DNA of 64,000 bases from UBA8106 sp964569695 (GCA_964569695.1 CAZMUA010000008.1:62001-126000), one strand, 5' to 3'; numbered from the stretch's first letter, positions 37,355 through 46,498 are shown. Numbers and translations are program-made. The notes: generated by a model not told the origin, from the letters alone.

Positions 37355-38443
37355 ATGTTGGATGAGTTAAGACGGGAATTCGCCGATGTGGACCGTCGGA
37401 TTCTAGAATTAGTTGCTGAGCGACAACGATTGTCAAAAGCCATCGGCTCCGCTAAAAGGGAAGCTGGACTTCCCACACGCGACTATGAGCAGGAGAAGGA
37501 AGTCATCGATCGGGCACGGGCCATTGCTGATGAATGTCGCTTCTCACCTGAATTGGCCGAGGAGATCATGCAGGCTCTCATTCGATCGTCGTTGACCATT
37601 CAAGAAAAGGACCATGTTGCTGCCCATGGCGAAGGTGGTGGACGACGTGTATTGGTGATAGGTGGAAGAGGACGAATGGGACAGTGGTTCGTTCGCTTCT
37701 TACTGACACAGGCGTTTGAAGTTGAGGTGGCTGATCCCGCTGGTGGCGTGGAGGGCTGTCATCATTATTCCGATTGGCGTGAGGCTGAGCTCTCGCATGA
37801 CTACATTGTCGTGGCAGCGCCTTTAGGCGCCGCCAATGACATTCTTCTGGAATTAGCCGAACGTTCGTTTCCTGGTGTGATTTTTGACATCGGTTCCTTG
37901 AAGGGACCTGTTCAGCCTGGTCTTCGGGCGCTCGTCCAAGCCGGAGCGCGGGTAACTTCTCTACACCCAATGTTTGGTCCTGATACAGAACTATTATCTG
38001 GTCGACATGTTATTTTTGTTGATGTTGGCGTACCCGAGGCAAATAGAGCCGCGGAGGAGTTGTTTTCTTCGACGATGATCGTTCAGGCCCATATGGACCT
38101 CGACGGCCATGATCGACTCATCGCATGGGTGATCGGGTTGTCTCATGCTCTTAATATCGCGTTTCTCGAAGCGTTGGCTATGAGTGGAGAAGCGGCGCCT
38201 AAGCTTGTCGATTTGTCCAGTACGACGTTTGATGAACAGCTTAGGGTTTCAAATCGAGTCGTACACGACAGTCCAAAGCTCTATTTTGAGATTCAATCGC
38301 TCAATGAGTACGGCACTGAGTCATTGACGGCCTTACTGAACGCCGTCGAGCGTCTCCGTGCCATTGTGCAGAGTGGCGATGAGGTAAGCTTCACGGATCT
38401 TATGGAAAATGGACGCCGGTATTTAGAGGGGCGCCGTCTGTAA
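37355..38443 (+). CDS. tyrA: bifunctional chorismate mutase / prephenate dehydrogenase
   Basis: Converts chorismate to prephenate and then to 4-hydroxyphenylpyruvate in tyrosine synthesis. The AroQ-type mutase domain is at 1-90 (LRREFADVDRRILELVAERQRLSKAIGSAKRE). The dehydrogenase domain begins with the NAD loop VLVIGGRGRMGQWFVRFLL and continues with TSLHPMFGPDTELLSGR, the substrate-site His motif. At 362 residues it matches the E. coli T-protein in length and order. It is a core gene with convergent S9 peptidase downstream. Confidence 0.93.
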   Translation: MLDELRREFADVDRRILELVAERQRLSKAIGSAKREAGLPTRDYEQEKEVIDRARAIADECRFSPELAEEIMQALIRSSLTIQEKDHVAAHGEGGGRRVLVIGGRGRMGQWFVRFLLTQAFEVEVADPAGGVEGCHHYSDWREAELSHDYIVVAAPLGAANDILLELAERSFPGVIFDIGSLKGPVQPGLRALVQAGARVTSLHPMFGPDTELLSGRHVIFVDVGVPEANRAAEELFSSTMIVQAHMDLDGHDRLIAWVIGLSHALNIAFLEALAMSGEAAPKLVDLSSTTFDEQLRVSNRVVHDSPKLYFEIQSLNEYGTESLTALLNAVERLRAIVQSGDEVSFTDLMENGRRYLEGRRL

Positions 38444-38477
38444 AAGACCTAAAATCCTACTGAACAGTTTCTCGTTG

Positions 38478-41303
38478 CTATTGCAACTGTTGTTCGCGAG
38501 CTAGTACGCTCACGCCGTCCGTAATCCAATTTGGTGCATTCTCACCTTTAAGAAAGTGATTAAACCAATCCAGCACCCGGTGATGATAGTCGAGCTGGTT
38601 GGGCTTCTTTCGGAGGCTATGATTTTCGTCGTCGTACACCAGCATCACTAGGTCCTTACCGGCCCGGCGAGCGTAGTTGTACAGCTCGATACCCTGATGC
38701 CAGTCGACCGTGCCATCCTTGTTACCGAACGCTACCAACATTGGTGTGTTGAGATCCTCAATGAACAGCACGGGCGAGTTTCGAATATAGGCGTCCATGT
38801 CTTGCCAATAAGGCACGTCCATTCGCGCTTGACCCGTTTCGAAATGTGACGACTCAGGCATCCCTTGGTTCCAGTGAATGGTGCCAAACATACTGAAAAA
38901 ATTGGTAAGAGGGGCTCCTGCCACGGCAGCTGCGAATGTGTTGGTCTGAGTTGGAATAAACGCGGTTTCGTACCCACCCCAAGAGTGTCCTACAAGTCCA
39001 ATTCGATTCGGGTCCGCAATGCCCATCTGCAGCACTGCTGCCACCGCAGCTTCGACACACTCGGTAGCTGAGACTCCCGGATCTCGGTCCGAATAAACAA
39101 TATCGGGTTGCAACACGAGGTAGTCCTGACTAGTGAAGACGCTGGTGTTGTATGGTCGCCGTTCCGATGGTGATACATATCGATGGACCATTTGTGAGCG
39201 CAGCTCGTAAACATACACGAGCATCGGATACTGTTTACTCGGATCGTAGTTGGGTGGATAGAACAATGCACCTTGGAGACGTTGGCCAGTTGGGTGCCGA
39301 TAGTCCACAAGTTCTGAATGTCCCCAAGCATAGTTTTTCTGGAAGGGATTAGTGTTACTAATTTGCTTCGCAGGGGTTAGGTCCGGGCCACTCACGAAAT
39401 AGTCTGGCGAATCATTGAAACGCTGAACCACGTACGCATACCGTGATGCATCGTCAGCTTTTATGATCTGGTCAATTTGACTATCAAGCCAGAGGAGGCG
39501 TTCAAGCTTGATTCCCTCTTCGATATTAATCCGCGCGTACCCACTTTTCTTGGTCCATTGACCGTATACACTGAGGTAGAAGGGGTCCGTTGTATTAATG
39601 CCTGTCGTTGTGTTTTCCAGCGCAATATATCGATACCGCGTAGCTTCGTCCGCCCCGTCGGTCAAACGCTCGTACGATGACCCGTCTGGTGCTACGAGCC
39701 AGATGTCATATCGCTCGTAGAGAAGGACCGACTCGTCGGCTATTGTCCAACCCGCAACGCCGTACGGGGGGCGTTCTTCGGTGGGGTAGTCGAATTCTGC
39801 GTCGGCAAACGACGCAGCAGTTTTACCTGTGATATTTGTGTGTTTGGCAGTCGCCAATTCATACGTCCAAAAGTGATCGTCTTTGAAGTACAGAAGATAA
39901 CGGCCAGTCGTGCTGCCGCCATTGAAATGTCGGATTTTCTCGACCGCCTTGGTGCGAGTGCCGGTCTTTACGTCGATCACATAAATGTCCATCCAGGGAC
40001 GACCAAACATCGTTTCGAACGCATAAGGGGTAGTATCTTGCGCCACCGCGAAAGTGTGACCGTCCAATACGGAGATTTCCTCCACCAGGTCTATCCCTAA
40101 CTGCACGACGCTGGGTTCATTCAAATGCCAAACCGCCAAGAGATTACGTTCCCGATCACGTTGCACTTGGATTTTCTGCATCGGAATAATTCGTCGGTCT
40201 TGACTGTGCCAGACGTCGACATCGGCAGGCTTTTCCTTATCATTACCGTCCGTGTCTTTTGCCGACTCACCGTGGGTGTCCGGGGATGCTTCCCATTGTC
40301 TTATTCCGAAGAAAACCGCAGTGCCATCATCTGACCAGCTGGGTTGTCTCTCGTGAACAATGCGAAAGTTTTTCGGGAAATTAGCATCGGCAGTGGAGTC
40401 ATAGATGAGAGCACTGCTTTGAGTTGCGGCGAGACCTCGCCAGGTGAGGATGTTGTGGGTGTCACCTTCGTACCCCGTTCGAGAGTGCGAGCGTAAAACG
40501 ACCAGGTCATCTTCTTCAGATCGCCACGACAAGCCAGTAAATAGACTGTTGCTTGATGTGAGGGTGCGCAGCTCTCCTGTTTCTGGATTGAACAGCTGTA
40601 CCCCGTTCCCAGTTCGTCCTTCAGCTGCTATGGTCATTGCGAGTAGGACGCCAGCATCTTGCCAGGCAAATGCTGATACGTTGGCGAACTGGACATCGGT
40701 ATTCGTATTCAGGCTTCTTACCACGAGATCTGAGCCGATCGATTCAACGGGACTGTCTGTATCGCCACGATCTTGGTCAGCCTCAACCAGAGATGGAGTG
40801 CGATGGACTGCTAGGTAAGAATCATTTTTACTAAAGGCGAAGGTGGCGACACTCTTTATGACTTCGACTTCAAGCGAGTTCAAATCGAGAAGTCCCATAT
40901 CAGCGCCTCCTGGTTTATTGGAGGTATCGAGATCCACTGGGGCATCGTCGGATTGGCCGATCGCATAGCCCAGCCATCTCGAATCAGCCGAAAAGGCTGC
41001 GTCCTCACCAAACGAGGCTACGGTTCGTGCGTCAGTTTCCGTGTTCGCAACCCGTAGTTCATTCTCTCCGTTCGAGCGCGTGATGGGATATGCCAACCAC
41101 TGACCATTAGGCGATAAGACGCTGCCGCGACCAAGTGTTTCCCACTGACCGTAATCGGCTGCGGTTGGCGGCATTTGTTCCTGGGAAAACACGCTGATCG
41201 AGAAAGTGCAGAATAGGGATATGGCTAGGAGTCGTCGCGCGTGCGATATCAGTAGTGTTGGGATGAAAGCGGCGTCAGGGGCGTTTTGAACAGTAAAGGT
41301 CAT
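38478..41303 (-). CDS. S9 family prolyl-oligopeptidase-type peptidase, exported
   Basis: A 941-residue exported serine peptidase. A signal peptide near residues 25-42 (LLAISLFCTFSISVFS) is followed by a long beta-propeller-like domain and a C-terminal alpha/beta hydrolase domain. The catalytic triad is Ser in GLVGHSWGGYE (about 774), Asp in GNKDGTVDW (about 863) and His in DDENHSLRK (about 895). Members usually cleave short peptides near Pro or Ala. Downstream on the plus strand, an inverted repeat AACAGTT/AACTGTT (38463-38491) overlaps the stop codon. It is the last of four genes reading the same way from the binding-protein gene. Confidence 0.9.
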   Translation of the reverse strand: MTFTVQNAPDAAFIPTLLISHARRLLAISLFCTFSISVFSQEQMPPTAADYGQWETLGRGSVLSPNGQWLAYPITRSNGENELRVANTETDARTVASFGEDAAFSADSRWLGYAIGQSDDAPVDLDTSNKPGGADMGLLDLNSLEVEVIKSVATFAFSKNDSYLAVHRTPSLVEADQDRGDTDSPVESIGSDLVVRSLNTNTDVQFANVSAFAWQDAGVLLAMTIAAEGRTGNGVQLFNPETGELRTLTSSNSLFTGLSWRSEEDDLVVLRSHSRTGYEGDTHNILTWRGLAATQSSALIYDSTADANFPKNFRIVHERQPSWSDDGTAVFFGIRQWEASPDTHGESAKDTDGNDKEKPADVDVWHSQDRRIIPMQKIQVQRDRERNLLAVWHLNEPSVVQLGIDLVEEISVLDGHTFAVAQDTTPYAFETMFGRPWMDIYVIDVKTGTRTKAVEKIRHFNGGSTTGRYLLYFKDDHFWTYELATAKHTNITGKTAASFADAEFDYPTEERPPYGVAGWTIADESVLLYERYDIWLVAPDGSSYERLTDGADEATRYRYIALENTTTGINTTDPFYLSVYGQWTKKSGYARINIEEGIKLERLLWLDSQIDQIIKADDASRYAYVVQRFNDSPDYFVSGPDLTPAKQISNTNPFQKNYAWGHSELVDYRHPTGQRLQGALFYPPNYDPSKQYPMLVYVYELRSQMVHRYVSPSERRPYNTSVFTSQDYLVLQPDIVYSDRDPGVSATECVEAAVAAVLQMGIADPNRIGLVGHSWGGYETAFIPTQTNTFAAAVAGAPLTNFFSMFGTIHWNQGMPESSHFETGQARMDVPYWQDMDAYIRNSPVLFIEDLNTPMLVAFGNKDGTVDWHQGIELYNYARRAGKDLVMLVYDDENHSLRKKPNQLDYHHRVLDWFNHFLKGENAPNWITDGVSVLAREQQLQ

Positions 41304-41373
41304 GGGATGCCTCAGATTAAATTCATTCGCAGAACAACATCGAATGAATAATTAGGTCAATATTCTTGAAAAA

Positions 41374-42627
41374 TTACGATTCCAAATCGAAGAAGGTTTC
41401 AAGGGCCGAGACCTTGCCGAGTCGTTGTGAACGAGCGACTACCGTGTGAGGTCTTGGTGAGCGCATGATGTTCGAGAGCGCAATGTGAGCCTCGACTGTT
41501 CGACGGCGCGTCTCCTCGTTCGGTTCGAGCGTCCAAACGCCCCGTTCACCGGTACCACCTAGGGCAATACCATCTCGACGAGGCATCACAGTTATGGGCA
41601 TTAGGCCGCCTTCCCTGGTTCGAAGAAAACCAAAAAGAATGTAATTCAATTCTGGTTGAGGGACAAGAAAAGTGAGTTGGCCCTTGACCGGCGTTAATTC
41701 TTCATCGCCGAATAGAGTTCGTGATCCCAACCCCGTCGAATTAACGACAATTGGTTCCGGAAGTGACATAAGGTCATGGAGTGTATCGAATCTCCTAATT
41801 ACAATGCGGCCACCAAACTGGGTTACATCGCGTACTAGTGCCTCAAGATAAATGGATGGCTCGATGCGCATCCGCGTTCCTCGGTTCACATAGGTGGAGG
41901 GAAAAGGATGTTCACCCGGCCCCAATAATTCCGTGCCCATGTGCAGGTGAGCTGGCAGAAGTCTATCCTCTGCCAGCCTTTCTGCTGAACGCGACGCCCT
42001 CACCTCATCTGTCATAGCGTAATCATCTATCCATGTAATGCCGTAGTTGGGACCAGCCATGAGTTGTAGTTGTCGATACGAGATTTCCACAGCCTGCCGG
42101 AATTGTATGTCCCAAGCGGGTGTGCGGCCTCCGATGGCTACAGCACGTGACGTTGGTGTGAATCCGGCCCACGCCTTATTGGAGGTAGTGTTTGGAGGGA
42201 CGGATAAAGTGTAGATAGTGACCTCAAAACCTCGTCGCTGCAGTTGCCGTGCAGCCGTCAATCCTACCGTGCCACATCCCAGCACTGCGACTCGTCGGTC
42301 ACTCTGTGTTGCGGCCTCACTTACGAGGTCAGCAGCCAATGAGCCGGTACCCCATGCCAACGAGTGTCCGGCACCCCCGTGACCGTAATTGTGTACGAGC
42401 GTCTTATTGTCAAGTTTTTCGGCTCGGACCACAAAGCCGGAAGGTCGGTAAGGACGGAGTCCGACCGTAGTTCGAATCACACGGTTCCACGAGGCATTCA
42501 GGGTTGCAAGTTGGATTCGAGGTTTCGTTGCTGGTTGCAAAAGGCTCGTTGTTCTAGACGCACAGCCAGTAAAGCCGAGCCCAAGGGCAGCCAACCCGGA
42601 CGCTTTAAGCATCTTCCGTCTGTCCAT
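41374..42627 (-). CDS. Tat-exported D-amino-acid-oxidase-like FAD enzyme, motif order permuted
   Basis: A 417-residue FAD-dependent oxidoreductase. It opens with a Tat signal (RR at 3-4, DRRKMLKASGLAALGLG) and a lipobox-like GFTGC (Cys 22). GLRPYRPSG (56-64) and VHNYGHGGAGHSLAWGTG (78-95) match the blocks that close D-amino-acid oxidase. In human DAAO the Arg of GFRPVRP is Arg283, which binds the substrate carboxylate. The Rossmann FAD motif VAVLGCGTVG (near 113-122), which opens normal DAAO, comes after them here. The rest follows the usual DAAO order: the substrate region, then VNSTGLGSRTL and ALGGTGERGVW. The DAAO C-terminus is thus moved to the front. The Tyr residues used by DAAO at positions 224 and 228 are not obvious here (GGLMPITVMP), so the substrate may differ. 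It is 20 bases downstream of the MFS gene. Confidence 0.8.
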   Translation of the reverse strand: MDRRKMLKASGLAALGLGFTGCASRTTSLLQPATKPRIQLATLNASWNRVIRTTVGLRPYRPSGFVVRAEKLDNKTLVHNYGHGGAGHSLAWGTGSLAADLVSEAATQSDRRVAVLGCGTVGLTAARQLQRRGFEVTIYTLSVPPNTTSNKAWAGFTPTSRAVAIGGRTPAWDIQFRQAVEISYRQLQLMAGPNYGITWIDDYAMTDEVRASRSAERLAEDRLLPAHLHMGTELLGPGEHPFPSTYVNRGTRMRIEPSIYLEALVRDVTQFGGRIVIRRFDTLHDLMSLPEPIVVNSTGLGSRTLFGDEELTPVKGQLTFLVPQPELNYILFGFLRTREGGLMPITVMPRRDGIALGGTGERGVWTLEPNEETRRRTVEAHIALSNIMRSPRPHTVVARSQRLGKVSALETFFDLES

Positions 42628-42647
42628 CGAATGAACCCTTGTCTGTA

Positions 42648-43991
42648 CTAGCTTTCCGCCGGTTCCAGTTCAGATTGTTCCTGTTTCTGTCGAAGGCGGT
42701 ACTCCGGCTTAATGAGGTACATGGCTGCCGCGCAGGCTAGCATGATACCGACTAACGTCAAGAAAGCTGGACGATAGGTGTTACCAGCCTGTCCATACCA
42801 CCAACCGACCGTGATCGGACCAAGCATTAAGCCGAGCGCTGTTATGGAGCTAAACGTACCGAGGATTTTCCCAAGATGGCCAGGCCCAAAAGTGTGTTTC
42901 GCGACCACTGGTTCTTCCATCAGGACGCCTCCATGCGCAAATCCCCGTGCTAGCTGGAAGATGATCAGGGTGACTAGTCCCTGAATTCCGAAGGCGAGTG
43001 AGATATAAAATGCGATCATTACGTAGCAGAGGGAAATCCCTTTGAGTGAATACCGATCGAAGAACCAACCAAAAAAGATCTTTGACGAAAAGCCCAGGAT
43101 GAACGACAAACTCACGGTGAAAGCCACTCGAGTCAACGTGAAACCTAGGTCTTTCACAAGAAATGGTGTCACGTTTTGAGTGAACCCTTGATCGACGAAG
43201 CCAATGAAGAACTGCACGACACAAAGCACCCAAAACACTGGCTTCCTGAGAATGCTCGAAAAGGGGACCCCCCCGTCACCTTGGCCTTCTTCAATCAACC
43301 GGCCTTTTACGAAGGTGCGTGGTTTGGCCGTTTCATCACCGAATTCTCGACTGACTTCTTCCTTCGTTGGAGTATCCCTCACAATGAAGTACACGACTGG
43401 GAAGACTATGAAAAGGATCGCGAGACTCATGATCGGGAGCCCATTGTTCCAGCCAAAGGTTTCGATCAACCAGGCGAAAATTACAGGGAATACCATTCCG
43501 GAGATGCTTGTTGCGCTTGCCGCCAAGCCGAGCGCCAAACCCAATCGCCGATTAAACCAGCGGGCGACCAAAGTTTTAGTTGCCAAAAGGAGTGGAATCG
43601 AGGAGAACCCGAGCGGAATTCCAGCCAGCCACCACATCCACTTCCCATCAACGAAATGGAAGTAAACAAAACCCAACCCTGTCATGGTTGCACATATGTA
43701 CAGAATGGTTTTGACACCGAAGCGATCAATTAGAAATCCAGCCCCGAATGCCACAATGGCCGCTGTGCCGGACTTCACTGAATAAATCGTTACTACTTCG
43801 GCTCGGGTCAAATTCAGTGCATCCTCAACCGCCGGATACATCAACTGAAGCATCATGTTCGCAGTGGAGAAAATGAAAATGACACATGGGAAGACGGCTG
43901 CGACATTCCACCAGCCGTAGTACATCTTGCCGTCCGGACCTTTTATTTCATTCTGTATTTCTCGAAACACTCGTACGAAGCGGTTACTCAT
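42648..43991 (-). CDS. MFS transporter, oxalate/formate-antiporter or monocarboxylate type
   Basis: A 447-residue twelve-helix major facilitator. Family features include RAEVVTIYSVKSGTAAIVAFGAGFLIDRFGVKTIL near the first helices, the conserved loop after helix 2, and SPGxxx-like FSPFG-type residues in the second half (FSSKIFFGWFFDRYSLKGI). The two halves are joined by a charged loop with a Glu/Lys-rich segment (about 205-240). It is between the binding-protein gene and the permuted FAD enzyme gene, 20 bases from the latter, so the substrate is likely connected to that enzyme. The compound itself is not known. Confidence 0.82.
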   Translation of the reverse strand: MSNRFVRVFREIQNEIKGPDGKMYYGWWNVAAVFPCVIFIFSTANMMLQLMYPAVEDALNLTRAEVVTIYSVKSGTAAIVAFGAGFLIDRFGVKTILYICATMTGLGFVYFHFVDGKWMWWLAGIPLGFSSIPLLLATKTLVARWFNRRLGLALGLAASATSISGMVFPVIFAWLIETFGWNNGLPIMSLAILFIVFPVVYFIVRDTPTKEEVSREFGDETAKPRTFVKGRLIEEGQGDGGVPFSSILRKPVFWVLCVVQFFIGFVDQGFTQNVTPFLVKDLGFTLTRVAFTVSLSFILGFSSKIFFGWFFDRYSLKGISLCYVMIAFYISLAFGIQGLVTLIIFQLARGFAHGGVLMEEPVVAKHTFGPGHLGKILGTFSSITALGLMLGPITVGWWYGQAGNTYRPAFLTLVGIMLACAAAMYLIKPEYRLRQKQEQSELEPAES

Positions 43992-44072
43992 AGCCTATTC
44001 TTTCGGTCGATAATGACGATGTTGTACATGATGGTCAGTGCCTAGATTTCCAGTGAGGGTTTTACGGGAGTT

Positions 44073-44984
44073 TCAGGGTTTGCAGCCTTCAACGTTAGAC
44101 GTTAATTCACCAGCCACGGAACAGGCGTAGTCCATTCGATCTTCCAAGCCTGTTTCAAAAATGCCACGGTCCGCTACCCAGCTCTGTGTACTGTCAAAAA
44201 TCTGCTGGTCGTAAGGCAGAAAAACGAGTCGTTCTCCAGGGCCGAATCTCCGCACATCCATCACATCGTGCCACCGTTTCGGAAAGAACTTCTTGTAAAA
44301 ATGCGTGTACTGTTCCGGACGAAAATCGATGTCAGCCTGTGCTCGTTTTAACGCGCGGTAGTATTTTCTAACATCATTTTCATCAACAGCGTCTGGGACG
44401 AGCGCAGCAATCATAAACGTTGTGTCGAGGATTTTTCGAAAGCCCAGTTGTTCAGCGAGATATAGCGGTCCACCGAATAGACCGGCGGCCGGCACCTCGC
44501 GATCGATGAGCAGTTCTAGTCGCTGAAAAAGCATTCCACCAAAGTGAAGGTTAATCTCTTCTTTAGTCAGAAACGGTTCGAGCGATTGGATGGTTGAATA
44601 GTGACTACCTGACTGATAACCGACGCTAATCGGAATATTGGCGAGGTCTTGAGGATTTCTGACACTTGAGTCCTCTGGCACGTAGATGCCGGCGGGGGTA
44701 ACAGAATATGCCTCGCCCCAGAGCTTGCCGTGGCCAGCCGCCGCAGCCATATTAATTGTCCAATGACACGCACAGCTGACGTCAGTCGTTTGCCGCATAC
44801 CAGATTCGATACTTTGGTAAGCGCCGCGAATCTGGTCTTTGGGTAAAGGTTTAGCAGACTTCACTGAGGGGCTGCCCGTGCGTGTCTTAAACTCGTATTC
44901 GAGTCCCTCTGACTTGAAGTATCCCTTGTCGTGTGCGACCCACTCCTGAAGTCGCATATGCGGACTAATCACGAATGTGCTCAT
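44073..44984 (-). CDS. NMT1/THI5-like substrate-binding-fold protein without signal peptide
   Basis: A 303-residue protein with the type-2 periplasmic-binding fold of the NMT1/THI5 family. The opening MRLQEWVAHDKGYFKSEGLEYEFKTR matches the family, as do the DIDFRPEQY and FLPYDQQIFDSTQSWVADRG blocks near the C-terminus. There is no signal peptide or lipobox, and no ABC permease or ATPase gene is nearby. The segment SCACHW (near residue 69) carries two Cys and one His and recalls the metal/PLP-site area of THI5-like enzymes, but at a different place. It may be a cytoplasmic enzyme or binding protein rather than a transporter component. GGAGG precedes the ATG. Confidence 0.65.
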   Translation of the reverse strand: MSTFVISPHMRLQEWVAHDKGYFKSEGLEYEFKTRTGSPSVKSAKPLPKDQIRGAYQSIESGMRQTTDVSCACHWTINMAAAAGHGKLWGEAYSVTPAGIYVPEDSSVRNPQDLANIPISVGYQSGSHYSTIQSLEPFLTKEEINLHFGGMLFQRLELLIDREVPAAGLFGGPLYLAEQLGFRKILDTTFMIAALVPDAVDENDVRKYYRALKRAQADIDFRPEQYTHFYKKFFPKRWHDVMDVRRFGPGERLVFLPYDQQIFDSTQSWVADRGIFETGLEDRMDYACSVAGELTSNVEGCKP

Positions 44985-45355
44985 CGAGTGTAAACCTCCT
45001 CAGTGCTTCGTGCAGGCTCATCATAGCGGTTCAACCTGATGAGTCAAGGAGTTAGGGGAAACAATAGAATTCCTCTTTTTTAACTGTGCAATACCCACTA
45101 AATTTTTTTAATACAGTAGGTTAGTCAAAGTTTTGCAGGTTGTTTGATAGAATACAGACCTTAGATTTAGAGAGATTAGACTTGACAGTTAAGGTCGATC
45201 TGGTCTGATACTCATCACTCCCCCAATAACCAAAAGAGTCTTGTGTGTGATCGATGTGTTTTGGATATTGGTGATGGTCGGAAAGGTTAGGAGAGGTGCT
45301 GGACTTGGAACTGAGCCAGTCTCTCTAGAGCGTATTGGTTGAGGAGAAGCGTGTT
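44985..45355. other. 371-base divergent intergenic region with two hairpins, no gene
   Basis: No coding frame or known RNA was recognised. CTCATCA/TGATGAG (45017-45023 and 45037-45043, 13-base loop) is a perfect inverted repeat in the leader of the binding-protein gene. AGGGGAA/TTCCTCT (45054-45060 and 45070-45076) is followed by a T run to 45081, so it looks like a plus-strand terminator although no plus-strand gene precedes it. The sequence between 45081 and 45355 holds the probable promoter for the KamA gene. Confidence 0.5.
45182..45212 (+). promoter_or_regulatory. candidate sigma-70 promoter for the KamA-family gene
   Basis: TTGACA at 45182-45187 is a perfect -35 hexamer. GATACT at 45207-45212 is a four-of-six -10 match at a 19-base spacing, longer than the optimum of 17. 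The leader to the ATG at 45356 would be about 135 bases. Confidence 0.4.
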
Positions 45356-46498
45356 ATGGGTAACCCAACGTCCGGTAATGTAATCGATAAGAGCTTGCGA
45401 CGTGTGAAGTACGTCAGAAATCTGTCGAAGCTTGAACAGTTATCTCCCTCGGAGCGTGCCCAATTAGAGCCAGTCGCGGAACAATATGTTTTCAGAGCTA
45501 ATGACTACTATCTAAACCTGATTAATTGGGATGATCCGGATGATCCAATCCGTCAATTAATCATCCCCCGCGTTGAAGAATCTAATGAATGGGGTCGCTT
45601 GGATGCTAGCAACGAAGAGGCGGTGACGGTTGCAAGGGGCGTTCAGCATAAATACACCGATACGGTTCTGCTTTTATGCAATGAGGTCTGTGGAGCGTAT
45701 TGCCGCTATTGCTTCCGCAAACGGCTATTCATGGACGAGAACGACGAAGCGACAAATGACGTCAGTGAAGGATTGAAGTACATCGCGGAACATCCAGAAG
45801 TAACCAACGTACTCTTAACTGGTGGAGATCCACTACTTATGAGTACCAGACGCCTAGTAGAGATTTTCAGCGCTCTCCGAGAGATTCCACACGTCAAGAT
45901 TATCCGGATGGGTTCAAAGATGCCCGCCTTCGACCCATTTCGTGTGCTCAATGACGAGGCACTCCACGAGGCGTTTCGTACGTATTCCACGCCCGAACAA
46001 CGCATATATTTGATGGCCCATTTCGATCATCCACGGGAATTAACGACCGAGGCCATTCAGTCAATCGACACATGTATCAAGAATGGTGTCATCTGCGTTA
46101 ATCAGTGTCCGATGATTCGTGGAATTAACGATTCTCCAGAGGTTTTATCGGAACTCTATGAGCGACTCTCGTTTATTGGATGTCCTCCTTATTATTTATT
46201 CCAGGGCCGGCCCACGGCCGGAAATGAGCCCTACGAAGTGCCGATGGTGCGTGGCTGGACAATCTTCCAGGAAGCGTTACGTCGAGGCTCAGGCCTCGCA
46301 CGTAGAGCACGCTTCTGTATGTCTCATGAGACGGGGAAGATCGAAATCATGGCGGTCGATGAGAAGCATATTTATTTGCGTTATCACCAGGCGAAGTACG
46401 CTTCAGACCTCGGTCGTTTCATGGTCTGTCAGCGCAATGACGAAGCGTACTGGTTTGATCAACTGCAGCCCGTGGAGTCGGCGGCCTCAGTCTTTTAG
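45356..46498 (+). CDS. KamA-family radical SAM protein (lysine 2,3-aminomutase-like)
   Basis: A 380-residue radical SAM protein of the lysine-2,3-aminomutase family. The cluster motif CGAYCRYC (Cys 112, 116, 119) follows HKYTDTVLLLCNEV, and LTGGDPLLM is the SAM-binding GGDP block. The C-terminal segment KIEIMAVDEKHIYLRYHQAK contains candidate Lys residues for the PLP Schiff base, but the match to the KAM PLP site is only approximate. GAGGAG precedes the ATG at 45356; an upstream TTG would add seven residues. Members isomerise lysine or glutamate to beta-amino acids, which some bacteria use for osmoprotection or lysine degradation. It diverges from the binding-protein/FAD enzyme group. Confidence 0.82.
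   Translation: MGNPTSGNVIDKSLRRVKYVRNLSKLEQLSPSERAQLEPVAEQYVFRANDYYLNLINWDDPDDPIRQLIIPRVEESNEWGRLDASNEEAVTVARGVQHKYTDTVLLLCNEVCGAYCRYCFRKRLFMDENDEATNDVSEGLKYIAEHPEVTNVLLTGGDPLLMSTRRLVEIFSALREIPHVKIIRMGSKMPAFDPFRVLNDEALHEAFRTYSTPEQRIYLMAHFDHPRELTTEAIQSIDTCIKNGVICVNQCPMIRGINDSPEVLSELYERLSFIGCPPYYLFQGRPTAGNEPYEVPMVRGWTIFQEALRRGSGLARRARFCMSHETGKIEIMAVDEKHIYLRYHQAKYASDLGRFMVCQRNDEAYWFDQLQPVESAASVF

Noticed and set aside
38463..38491. AACAGTT/AACTGTT inverted repeat between tyrA and the S9 gene as a terminator
   Set aside because: The stem is short, the loop is 15 bases, there is no T run, and it overlaps a stop codon.
43176..43733. 185-residue open frame antisense to the MFS gene
   Set aside because: It is low in hydrophobic or domain features, and the MFS frame on the other strand is complete.
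44985..45120. TPP riboswitch upstream of the THI5-like gene
   Set aside because: The conserved CTGAGA and ACCTGA-type TPP core elements are absent.
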